NCBI GenBank assembly: GCA_949825025.1
Contig: OX463780.1
Location: 43,070,979 to 43,134,978 of the forward strand
Source of the DNA: Siphlonurus alternatus
Taxonomy: Eukaryota; Arthropoda; Insecta; Ephemeroptera; Siphlonuridae
DNA: 64,000 bases
Direction of reading: 5' to 3'
The first letter of the stretch is position 1, and every line of letters starts with the position of its first letter. The notes beneath the pieces were generated by a model, which was not told the origin of the DNA, did no database searches, and worked only from the letters and a program-made list of their open reading frames with translations. Of this stretch, positions 36,973 to 47,025 are shown in pieces. Made by a program: the position numbers and the translations under genes.

Positions 36973-38031
36973 AAACTCAATATTAAACAATATTTGCATC
37001 AATTCAACAGTTAGATAAGTTACAAAATAGCACGTAAATTCAATTCATACACCTATATACGCAATCCTTTTTTTTTTCCTATATACGAACAATGAAGACA
37101 TACATGCTCTACTCAGTGTACTCTATGATCAGCATGAATAATATGAATATATTATAGGTATATACAACAATTAACCTGCAGTTTAGTTATAATAACAGAG
37201 AATATGACTTGTCTATATATTGGGTCATGAAACTCTAAAAATTTAAAGTATGATTATATGGATGTATAATATATTATTAAGCATTACATCAAATCGAAAA
37301 TTAATGATATTATATATTTATTAAATCAGTGTACTTCACTTTCAACTTTATACCTATTATACTGTATGGAAAACAGTTCATCTACACCCCCTATTGCAGA
37401 AAACTAGAAAGGAAAAAAAAAAAAAAGTTTTAAAGATATGATAACGTTTTGAACAAAGGTGAGGTGATTCGCCAAACTTCAAGATGGTAAATCGATCGCT
37501 CAAATTCTAAGTTATAAAAAGCTGAAGGCTCTATAATAAAATTTGTTTTGCCATCTTGTATTAATAAGTGTCTTAATAAAGTCAGTTACCGTCATATTTT
37601 TAAAAATAATGTTATAATAAATATGTCATGTTGTTGCACTAAAAATGATCATCTAATTAAAAAAAATTAACTTTAGCTCAAAACTATGTAACGACAATTA
37701 AATTATTTATCTATAATGCCTGCAATGTTTCAATACTAATCAATGTCTTATATCAAAATGCTATTTAATATAAAAAAAAAATCATAACAGTTTTAATTAT
37801 TATGAAAGTCTTCATCAACACAAAATAAAATAATTGAATTATTTGAATTTTATAATGAATTATATTATGCATCAAATTTAATATATTCGATTTGCGAATC
37901 AAATGCAGAAATAAAATATAATTATAAGAGAATTATTCTTACTATTTACAACAGTATTCACACATGGTAAGTTGGTTTTAGAAAGTTAAACATAACATAC
38001 ACAAAAATCACAAAATTATAAGAAATAACGT

Positions 38032-38037
38032 TTTATT
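38032..38037 (-). terminator. CP8 poly(A) signal
   Basis: Minus-strand AATAAA about 110 bp past the CP8 stop, in the context CATCACCAATAAA. Confidence 0.68.
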
Positions 38038-38147
38038 GGTGATGAAAACAAAGGTATATACATAATGATAATGAAAAGTGAAATGACAGACACGTTGCTA
38101 CATAAGAAAAGTATGAATTTGAGATCACAGATATGAAATGGTGTTGA

Positions 38148-38894
38148 TTAAGCATTGTAGCCTCCCTGGTATCCTCCATGGTGGTACTGCTGCTGAGGCT
38201 GGTGGTGAACCTGAGGATGTACGGCGTGTCCGGAGCGGGTCACGGTGGCCACGAAGCCGCTCTTGCCATGCACCTGGTACTTGACGGTGCGTGTGGTGCC
38301 ATCAGCCTCGAGGACGCTGTACTCTCCCTCGGTCTTGTCTCCGTCGCGGTGTTCGCTGTGCTTCTTCACGTCATGTGTCTTGTCGTCGTGGACAGCGTAC
38401 TCGAAGTGGTACTTGGGGTGCTGCAAGGACAATCAGATTAGACATTTCATTGAATTTCTGATATTTTTTTATATTTACAACTTACATGGTAGTATTCCTC
38501 CTGATGACCGTAGCCTCCAGCAGATCCTCCTCCAAGGCCGTTTGAAATGCCACCTCCGTTTCCACCTCCAAATCCTTCGTATCCGCCGCCGTTTCCTCCA
38601 AATCCTCCAAACTGAGCAGCAACTGCCGACACGACTACTAGCACCACGGCAATAACCTGTAACAAATATGCAAGTAAATTTCAGATGTGTACTTAATAGA
38701 AACCGACAAGTTTTATTTATAGTAATGTTGTAATAAAATATTAATTGAGTAATTTTGGAACAAATATCTTTTAAACAGAGAGTTTCTTGCATTGTTAAAT
38801 TGATACAATCTTAAGTATTAAACTATTAATTATCATTAATTTCTTTAATTGTAATTAGATAAAATAGTTATCTTACTACCTTGAAAGCTGCCAT
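38148..38894 (-). CDS. CP8: RR-2 cuticle protein with Gly-rich N-terminus
   Basis: Exons are 38894-38880, 38656-38486 and 38420-38148, all phase 0, giving 152 residues. Exon 1 encodes MAAFK and exon 2 encodes VIAVVLVVVSAVAAQ, then a Gly/Asn-rich stretch (FGGFGGNGGGYEGFGGGNGG) ending GHQEEYYH. Exon 3 is RR-2 with KYQVHGKSGF, a private Gln, and a short tail ending GGYQGGYNA. Like CP1 it is a Gly-rich type. The two also share a nearly identical promoter and exon 1 although they lie at opposite ends of the array. Gly-rich stretches in cuticle proteins are usually linked to flexible or hydrophobic packing; that role here is inference. Confidence 0.93.
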
Positions 38895-39010
38895 TGCTTG
38901 TTGTGTTACTTGCTCTGGTCTGGGAGCGAATGTGCTTCTGCAAGGGTTGTGCAGGCTTATATACCTGGGAGAAGGGAAGGCACGCACCGGATCTGGGTCA
39001 CCCCGGAAAC
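38880..39010 (-). repeat. 131 bp promoter/exon 1 block shared with CP1
   Basis: Partner of 8760-8890, same length and orientation, three mismatches by eye, with abrupt loss of similarity at both edges. Confidence 0.85.
38956..38963 (-). promoter_or_regulatory. CP8 TATA box
   Basis: TATATAAG on the minus strand, 62 bp upstream of the ATG, exactly as in CP1. GGGTCA is at 38995-39000, CGGAAAC at 39004-39010 and AATGCGGAAATA at 39166-39177 (plus-strand readings). Confidence 0.75.
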
Positions 39011-40023
39011 ACACAGCGTACTTCCATATTCTATATATCGTGCGATGGTGGTCACTCTATTATAGGTGCCATGCAGGTATCAGCCAAAAATCACTCGCCG
39101 CATTCACTTACGCTGAGAGTGAAACTATCGGTTAAACTGGTATGTACTTTTTCTAGCCACCACGAAATGCGGAAATAACACTTTCGATCTGTATAATATG
39201 TATTATAATTATCGTGTTATTATATCATATTATGTTCTCCTAATACATGAATGCACAAAAAAATATTGTGGTCCATTTGATATAATATGTTCCAGTAATT
39301 TTTATATACTTCTTTCTTTACGTCACTAATAAATAATAATATAATAAGCTACAAAATTTAATTATTACAAACTTTGTTCTTTATTATGATCGATTTTTGA
39401 GTGGCATATTACCTAATAGATAATTATATTATATATTTAAATAAATAAAACAATCTTTATTGAAGGTATAATGAAGGTCGTGTTATTTAGGACCACTCTT
39501 CCATCCAACCCAATATATTATTTTTTAACTTTATTGTAAACGTATTTCTTATAACACAAAATTTCTATTTATTTTCTTTCAATATTTAACAGAATATTAT
39601 ACATTAATTTTACTTACGCACTTTATAAGGGTTGGGCTTATATAGCTTAAATTTACATTAGCTATAATAGATCCCGGCCTGCATGAAGAACAACTGAATG
39701 ATATAATTAAATTTAATGCCCTGTTCAATTTATGATGGTCAATAATGGGATACAAATTTTATTAGTATATAATATATATTATTCTGGTAATGTTCATTTC
39801 ATAGCCGCAATTAAGAATTAACACATAATGTAAATATAACACTTTAAAACTTGTACAATATTGGTGTAATTTGCAATACTAATTATATAAATATATAATA
39901 TATTATATATCATGCTTCAAAAGTTGCCCCTCAAAAAAAATATATATTTTATATAATATAATTATATATTAATTTTTATTTATTATAATTATATTTTGGC
40001 ATAATTGCTCAGAAATTCAAAAA

Positions 40024-40510
40024 CTTCAACTCTGATAAGACGATTCTCTCAGCCAATAATAATAATGACAATAAGTCAGTGACATGTTCAATTATACCTC
40101 TGCTTCTATATCCTTTAACCCAGCGGGCGTAACCGGCGTATACAGTATACTTGGTTTTTATTTTTTTCCCGATGGTTCTATAATAATTAAATTAATGTAT
40201 GAAGGACAATTATCCAATTAAGATTAATTATTAATCCATGTGACAGTCATGACCCACGGGAAAGATCACTTATATACTTAGTTACTTACCATTTATTTTA
40301 TTCTCTTATTTATTTATGTATATACATGGATGTGAACGACATACTAGCCTGTTCGTAAACCCTGCTCGGTGTACACTTTCTACACCCAATCGACCTTATG
40401 TACATGGGATATAAGGTCGATTGGGTGTAGAAAGTGTACACCGAGCAGGGTTTACGAACAGGCCTAAAAAATATTCAATATTTCGTGCAGCATAAAATTT
40501 GAATATTAAA
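40024..40510. repeat. Dispersed repeat, copy 1
   Basis: It matches 48205-48445 in the same orientation. Shared blocks include ACGATTCTCTCAGCCAAT, TATCCTTTAACCCAGCGG, CCACGGGAAA and AAAAAATATTCAA...TTTTGTGCAG or its variant. It is longer than copy 2 because of the MITE at 40344-40464 and other sequence. Its type is unknown. Confidence 0.7.
40344..40464. mobile_element. 121 bp MITE with TA target duplication
   Basis: A near-perfect hairpin (CCTGTTCGTAAACCCTGCTC against its inverse, and TCTACACCCAATCGACCTTA against its inverse). TA is present on both sides (40342-40343, 40465-40466). The related sequence at 48396-48415 lacks the insert and has a single TA, so this is a filled site with an empty counterpart in the same window. 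Confidence 0.87.
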
Positions 40511-40559
40511 ATACAAGTCGAAGAAACTATAATATAATGATCATTACTATAATATATAC

Positions 40560-40611
<52 letters not shown>

Positions 40612-40770
40612 TATTTAATATACATACTCCTTGTCATTAGCATAATTTTCACATTATGCTTGCATATTATTTTTATACTTACAATAATATATATAAAATA
40701 TAGATTTAGCTTACAGTTTTTTTTTTTTTTACTGCACTGGCATGATGTGGCATGGGTGGAAAGAGAGACG

Positions 40771-41098
40771 AATGGAGTATATTTCGACCTCAAAATTTTT
40801 TATTGCAGAAATAGATAGAGCGTGCAAAGTTATGCTACCCTGATTTTTTTCATATTTTTTTAAGCCCGGGAACTATTTTTAAAAAATTATTGGAAGTCCT
40901 TTTTGTGACGTCACGCGGCGGGAAGTCCTATATTTTTCTTAAGGAGCGGCGTCTCGTGACGTCACAAAAAGAACTTTCGATATTTTTTTAAAAAATAGTT
41001 CCCGGGCTCTAAAAAATCTGAAAAAAATCAGGCGGTAGCATATCTGTGCACTCTTTATTCGTTTCTGCAATAAAAAATTTTGAGGTCGATACTCCATT
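40771..41098. mobile_element. MITE, AATGGAGTA family
   Basis: The inverted ends are AATGGAGTATATTTCGACCT and AGGTCGATACTCCATT. The CAAAATTTTTTATTGCAGAAA and CCCGGGAACTATTTTTAAAA boxes pair with their inverses, and the centre has inverted GTGACGTCAC boxes. Upstream of the SMYD4-like gene. Confidence 0.85.
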
Positions 41099-41195
41099 TA
41101 CCCCAGGGATCAATGTAATTTTTACTTGAAACGGTTATAATACCCATATTCAAATACTTAACCATGCAGTAACCACACACGCTCGACGCAGTAAA

Positions 41196-41341
41196 TAAAT
41201 AAATGAATGAATGAATGAATTTAATGAATGAATGAATGAATGAATGAATGAATGAATGAATGAATGAATGAATGAATGAATGAATGAATGAATGAATGAA
41301 TGAATGAATGAATGAATGAATGAATGAATGAATGAATGAAT
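41196..41341. repeat. (TGAA)n microsatellite
   Basis: About 145 bp of TGAA tetranucleotide repeats with one interruption near 41219. It creates a spurious minus-strand frame reading as repeated IHSF. Confidence 0.95.
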
Positions 41342-41603
41342 AAACAAATAATCAATAAAATTTGTAGAGACCGTAGGGTGTCTGTAAAATTTGATAAATA
41401 AAAATAAACTTTTCAAATTTAAACCGCAAATGTGAATCAGCTGATACTCATTTGTTTATAAAAAAAATTCACTTTTTAGGGGATTCCACATGTGCGTTTG
41501 CGTCTAAAGTTAGCTAGTAGTTGTGTGATTCCATATTTTCAGCTTCTTTGAGAGGTTTATTATCTATTTCCTATTCATTCTTTCGAATCACCTGCAGGTT
41601 AAA

Positions 41604-44600
41604 ATGCTGTTTGACAATTTTTATGCAACAGCAGTCAACGATGTGAATGATAACTATCCAGAACTTGCTTCTGAAATTTTTGCTGCACAGAGCGATGAAG
41701 ATCGCTACAATCTGGTCGTGCCTGTGCTGGAGAAATATAAGTTTCCCAGTCAAATTCCTGCCCACCTCAAAAGAGAGAAGAGTTCAGAAAAATCTGGAAA
41801 ACTTCGAGAGACCGGTAATCGTCATTTCGGACAAGGTATGATGTACGCTGCCCTCCGTGCTTACACTGAAAGCATTGCCGTGGCCCCACCAGGCTCGGAA
41901 GCCCTCTCTCTTGCCTATGGCAACCGCTCAGCTGTGTTAAAAAGAATGGGTTTGTTCAAAGAATGTATTGAAGAAATTGATCGCACACTTGGTATGCATA
42001 ATATGCATATGGGCTACGTGCAAGCTGCAAAGACTGTGAGTAAGTTATGCACCCGGAAAGATGACTGCCTTTTGGAGCTGAGCAAAAAAGCAGCATCTGA
42101 AGAGAAGGCCCGAAAAAAGCAGGAAGAATGTGTGAAAGACAGCGACCTGGACATAGCTGGGCTGTCGCTGAAAGAAGACAAAAAACTACCGGTCCTACCG
42201 GAGTTGTCTTACGGAGCCAACCCTGAACTGTCAGGTGCATCTGACTGCCTTGCTTTACGCTACAACAAGGAACTGGGGCGCCATATCGTCGCAACGAGAG
42301 ACATAGACCCAGGTTAGTAGAAATGCTGCAAGTGCAAACTGAAACAAGTTTTTAAAAAAAAATTGTTGTTTCAATATTGGTAACCTTGAAATAAGTCCAG
42401 AGAACTCCGATGATGCCATGTATGCATATATACTGTATTAAGTATATGCATATATTATGGTGTGTATATACATCATTATACATATGTAGCGTGCACTAAA
42501 TTTGTTTGTCAACCTGCAATAAAATGCAGTTTGCCTACATCACCAGGAATATATATAAGGAATTAAACCATGCAGCAAAAGTATGTATGCATATATTATA
42601 GTGACGAACTCGAATCTGTATAGGTCAGCTATAAACACACTTCTCTGAAAAGTTTTGTGCAAAATACATACTAATATGCTGCAGCTATATAGTATATCAG
42701 TTCCAGTATAATGTATGGAAATATGTAATATAGTTCTCTGATACCCTGATAAACAGTATTCTTGTATTTGATTTGTGATTGTAATGGCGTCATAAAATTA
42801 ATGCGCCCCCTAGTAGTAACTGCTGGAACTACGTGCGTCTGGCGAGGATTGCTGTATATGATTAACATTGTAAAATCATGTAAATGCTCTGTCAGCAGCC
42901 ACAGCATAATTTTACAGAAATGACAACACTATAATTAGTTATCAAATACTTTCGGACAAATATAAAAAAAATATTTCAACTTCGTAAGTGATTTCTTTCC
43001 TACATATTTGATAATTTTTTATTCTCCCCATGCTATATTATTGCCGTATCCTCGATGCAAAAAGCAAAATTTGCAGACGTCAGCACCATCTCTTGGTCCT
43101 TTATATCCTCTATTGCAGGGGATGTGCTGATAGTGGAGCGTCCTTACGCTGCGTTCCTGGAAGCTCCCTACTTCTACACCCACTGCAATGTTTGTTTGAA
43201 GCGCTGCCCAAGTCTGCTTCCCTGTGAAAAATGTACTTGGGTAAGAATTAAAAGATCTTGTGTTAAAAATAAACCTCTTTTGTTTCTGAAAGTCATTTTC
43301 ATTATATCACCATTTAAGTTACAGCTGTCCCAAATCACCCTGATCACCTCTGTGAAGTCCTTGTCTTCTGATATGCAATAGAGTTTAGATGAAGTCTAAT
43401 GGAAGAAAATTAAGCTTAAATTTATTTGGGGATTCCATGCTAGGATTAATTGTTCTTAATATTTCTCAATAAATCTAATAAAACTATAAAACTGCATCTC
43501 TTTTTGTCTCTTTTTTGAACATGAGTATGCACATAGTTATAATCTGGCAGGAGTAGAGTTTTTATGGTGCCCTGCAATGAGATGTACATATGTCACCATG
43601 TTATGTTACAGGCCATGTTCTGCAGTGAGGACTGTCGCCTCTCTGCCCCCCACCACTCTCTGGAGTGCTCACTGATGCCCAAGCTCCTTGCCTGGAACAT
43701 GGGTAATCTGTCATTCCTTGTGGCTCGCATTGTTAGCAAGGAGGGCGAGGAGAAAATCCTGACCTACCTTGATAACCTGCCAGCCAATGATGACCCTCGC
43801 ACCCAGGGTTTCACCGACGGCAAGCTGAAGCCAAACTTTCAGGTAGGGGAGCTAGAGGTCTGGGCATGTGATATTTTCTTTGGGTGACAAAATAGTTATC
43901 ACACTGTATGATATTTTATGTATGTATTTTATAGTAAGGTTACAATACATCCTGCAGTGATAACATAATCCCTTACGGGGTAAGCCAGCAGCATTATTAC
44001 CTCTAGGCCGTCCACAGATAGACCTTCACTGTAGTCTATCTAATATATAATATTGGGAGGTGTGGCGCAGTGCGCTTGACCGGGTCTCGTCAGATCACCG
44101 AAGTCAAGCAACGCCGCGCGTGGTTAGTAGTTGGATGGATGACCATTTTCAACAAAAAAACACGTTTCCCACCCAGGGGTAAAACGTTGCGCTTTTCCAC
44201 TATGTGGTTCCCCTGGCTTTGGACCATTGCATTGTATGTATATATATATACATACACAGTATATACATATATTATAGTCTTCTTGTTGTTCTGCAGGCTC
44301 TGTATCACCTGGAACGCAACTCCAAGCTCCGTACTCCTTCAAACTTACTCCGATTCTGCGTCACAGCATTTTGCCTTGTCAAAGTCATGGCTCTACCCCC
44401 AAGATTCGGAAGCTTCATGGTGCGGCTACAGCAATTGGTGGCTGTTAATGTGTTTGATGTCAGCGAACACTTCATGAGTCTGAATGGAGAGGAAAATGAC
44501 AACTCGTTGGCACCTGCAGTCCGCATCTCCTCTAGTATGCTCTCCCACTCCTGCAGCCCCAATGTCACCCAGGTGGCTCATACTGACAATGTGGAGGTCT

Positions 44601-45028
44601 TCTACGCTCTCCAGCCCATGAAGCAAGGTGACCTGGTGACCATCTCGTATGGCTGGCACTTCATGTTCTGTCCAAAAGCTGAGAGACAGGAGCAAGGTTT
44701 GACAGATTACCAGTTCCAGTGTCGCTGTGAAGCTTGTGTTGAGGATTGGCCTTTGGGAGCCGAATCCCCTTGGGAAATTCTCCCTCTTACTTTCCGCAAT
44801 TCGGCAGACAGAGTTGCCTGTGGGGTGGCTGTGGAAAGTGTCATGGACCTGTTGCTTGACGTCCAAAACGGCAAAGAGCTCAGTGCCAAGGACGCTGCTC
44901 GGATTGGTCGCTTCCTGAAGACCATGTGGTCCTTGGGAGCCACCAAATGCCTCCACTATCATGCGAACCTGGTTTACTTTGACCAGTGTCTGGCACGAAC
45001 TGGCAGTTGCTTCAAGGAGACTCTCTAG
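41604..45028 (+). CDS. SMYD4-like TPR/SET/MYND protein (4 exons)
   Basis: Exons are 41604-42312, 43119-43240, 43612-43842 and 44297-45028 (GT-AG; phase 1, then 0, 0), giving 597 residues. The order of parts is that of SMYD4. TPR-like helices come first (LRETGNRHF to about residue 170), then the first SET part (LGRHIVATRDIDPGDVLIVE). Next are a MYND zinc finger spanning the exon 2/3 junction (CNVC...CEKC...FCSEDC...HSLEC), the second SET part (SMLSHSCSPN, residues 435-443, then ISYGWHF) and a post-SET Cys cluster (CRCEAC, 496-501). SMYD proteins are lysine methyltransferases, and SMYD4 is linked to histone deacetylase complexes and muscle/heart development. The usual NHSCxPN motif here reads SHSCSPN, so the Asn that contacts the methyl donor is Ser, and activity should not be assumed. 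Intron 3 holds a 5S-derived SINE. A likely poly(A) signal AATAAA is at 45334-45339. Confidence 0.9.
44056..44240 (+). mobile_element. 5S-rRNA-derived SINE, head-containing copy
   Basis: Within SMYD4-like intron 3. Positions 44082-44144 resemble 5S rRNA: GGTCTCGTCAGATCACCGAA, TCAAGCAACG, GCGTGGTTAGTAGTTGGATG, GATGACC. This covers the internal A box, intermediate element and C box of the 5S promoter. It then continues into a non-5S body (TTTCCCACCCAGGGGTAAAA, TGTGGTTCCC, GCTTTGGACCATTG) also present at 47541-47868. The 3' tail is missing, so this copy is truncated at its end. Confidence 0.75.
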
Positions 45029-45384
45029 AAAGCAAAGACGATTAGTAATGCAGACCTAAGTTGTGGGATGTGAATGAATTTTTCCACACTGCGAAAATGT
45101 AAAGGGAGTTGGAGTGAACTGTGACCTCCGTTTTACTTTGAATGAGTCACAAAATTAGGAAATTTTACAGAGCTCATAAACTATTGTGTGATTATTCTTT
45201 ATTTTTATTTATTTATTTTTTGCTTTTGCTTTTAGGAAAAAAAAATCTTAATCTGTTTCCATTAAATGTGAATCAATTAATTAATATACAGATGGATATA
45301 CTGTATGTCATTTTTGGAGTGCACGGGTTTGAAAATAAAGTTAAACTAATAAGTGATGTATATGAACCAAATTAAATTAGGCAT

Positions 45385-45768
45385 TTAAGGGTAAGGTAAC
45401 ACTTACAATGTTAAAATAAATTCCACACATGAAAATTATGAAACATATTATCTTAAAATGTTCTCCTCTGGATACCCTATCAGTATAAGCTAAAATATCG
45501 TATATCAAATTCGATCTATAGTTTTTGAGTCATCAATTTTTAAAGTTGACTATAATTCAGCATGTAAGTTCCATTTCTCTATATTAAATTCGTCAACTTT
45601 AAAAATTCATAACTCAAAAAACTGGATCAAATTTGTATACCTGATATTTTAACTACATACTGATAGGGTATGAAGAGGAAAACATTTTAAGATATGTTTC
45701 ATAATTTTCATGTGTAGAAATATGTAGAAATATTTTTAACATCGGGCAAGTTACCTTAATACCCTTAA
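45385..45768. mobile_element. TTAA-flanked MITE, TTAAGGGTAAG family, copy 1
   Basis: The ends are TTAAGGGTAAGGTAAC and GTTACCTTAATACCCTTAA. Internal inverted pairs include CACATGAAAATTATGAAAC with its inverse and the TTTTAAAGTTGAC / GTCAACTTTAAAA pair. Copies 2 and 3 are at 55877-56248 and 59542-59906. Confidence 0.85.
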
Positions 45769-46335
45769 TGTATTTTTTTTTTCTAGTTACATAAATTATG
45801 TTTGTTGGCTTTTTATTATTATTATTATTTCAAATTTTAATTCAAATTCAAAATTTAAATATTTATTTATCTTCAAACAAGTCGTGTCACAAAATATAGG
45901 GATGGCCAGCTGATCACTTAATTAATGTGTGTTTATACTCCTCCTATTTAATTGTAATTAATTTAGTTTTGTACTGTTTCTATTGTATCTATTTTTTCCC
46001 TGGCTGGCCTTGTTATAATGTTGTATATTAATTAAATTTGATTTAAAATTAAACTGCTATATGTACACTAAATTGCTAAACTTTGAAAGATGTACTTGCA
46101 GAATGATAAAATTTTCATACTTGATAATTTTACTTGTATTTTTACTATTTTTTCATTGTATTATTTTACTAGACAATGTATTATATACTGCAGTAAAAAT
46201 TTAAAACACGATTTACTTTGTTATGTTTTTGAGCTGCATATTCTTTTAAGGCTATAGAATTTTATATGTTTTGATTGATAATAATCGGTTGATTGGGTTT
46301 TAATTTACAGAAAAAAAAATATTATATAATTATTA

Positions 46336-46507
46336 TTAATTAAGTGAAATAAAAAACATTAAATATCCTTTAATTGTCAATTTATTGGAAAAAAAAATAC
46401 ATTAAACTTTTTAATTTTTGTACTAAAAATTAAAAATTTTAATGTATTTTTTTTCCCAATAAATTGACAATTAAAGGATATTTAATGTTTTTTATTTCAC
46501 TTAATTA
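46336..46507. repeat. AT-rich inverted repeat
   Basis: TTAAGTGAAATAAAAAACAT and its inverse ATGTTTTTTATTTCACTTAA flank arms including ATATCCTTTAATTGTCAATT with its inverse. A compact foldback with a short loop; TTAA at both outer edges is possible. Confidence 0.8.
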
Positions 46508-47025
46508 AGAGTTTGTAGCATAATTACACCAACGGGAGAAGAAACAGTGAAGGCAGGAGTACTGATCGAGTTGCATAAATATATAAAATATATCGGAGGT
46601 ATCAACTATCGAATGGAGTACGCCAATTGCTATATAATACATGAAATAGTAGTGGGATAAACCTTCCTCTTATAAGTTAATTTGACCTAACAAGATGAAT
46701 AGGTCACCATAAGTCATAAAGTTCATAATTATCTGCCTTTTATTTTAACATTTAATTATGGTCTCTGAAATCTCTGAATTATGCTGATATATCGTTTTAA
46801 AAATTTCGCGGAAAATATTAGTAATTTTACTTGTACTGCCATCTCTGCTTCAAATTTTGAACTAAATGCGCGGAAGTGCGCGATCGCGATCGTAACGCGG
46901 TTTTATAAAACAGCTGTACATAAATCAAAACATGGCAAAAGTTGCAAAGAAGCAAGCAAAAAACCGGAGAAACTTTTTAATTAAATATTTCCTTCCTTAA
47001 TTAATTATTTTTATTTGAATAAGCT

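Larger units (their letters stand above)
35258..38031. other. Intergenic between CP7 and CP8
   Basis: AT-rich and without a recognised gene. Two foldback elements (35714-36131 and 36335-36972) lie only about 200 bp apart. The rest is simple AT-rich DNA. Confidence 0.55.
39178..41195. other. Intergenic between CP8 and the SMYD4-like gene
   Basis: Separates the minus-strand cuticle array from plus-strand genes, so this is a divergent intergenic region. It holds a dispersed repeat (about 40024-40510) interrupted by a MITE (40344-40464), an (AT)n microsatellite at about 40563-40608 and a MITE at 40771-41098. No gene was recognised. Confidence 0.6.
45029..47025. other. Intergenic between SMYD4-like and MLH3
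   Basis: It contains the SMYD4-like 3' UTR (AATAAA at 45334), a TTAA-flanked foldback element (45385-45768) and an AT-rich inverted repeat (46336-46507). No further gene was recognised. The MLH3 promoter presumably lies at its right end; the 46870-46900 segment has CpG-rich GCGCGGAAGTGCGCGATCG. Confidence 0.6.

Noticed and set aside
41150..41416. Minus-strand frame with repeated IHSF
   Set aside because: Translation of a (TGAA)n microsatellite, not a protein gene. The exact 4 bp unit also rules out a CRISPR array.
44082..44144. Genuine 5S rRNA gene
   Set aside because: The 3' end of 5S is missing and the 5' part differs. The sequence continues into a dispersed repeat body, so a SINE head fits better.
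44426..44962. Minus-strand frame of 178 codons
   Set aside because: Antisense of the SMYD4-like SET exon, which has clear motifs on the plus strand.
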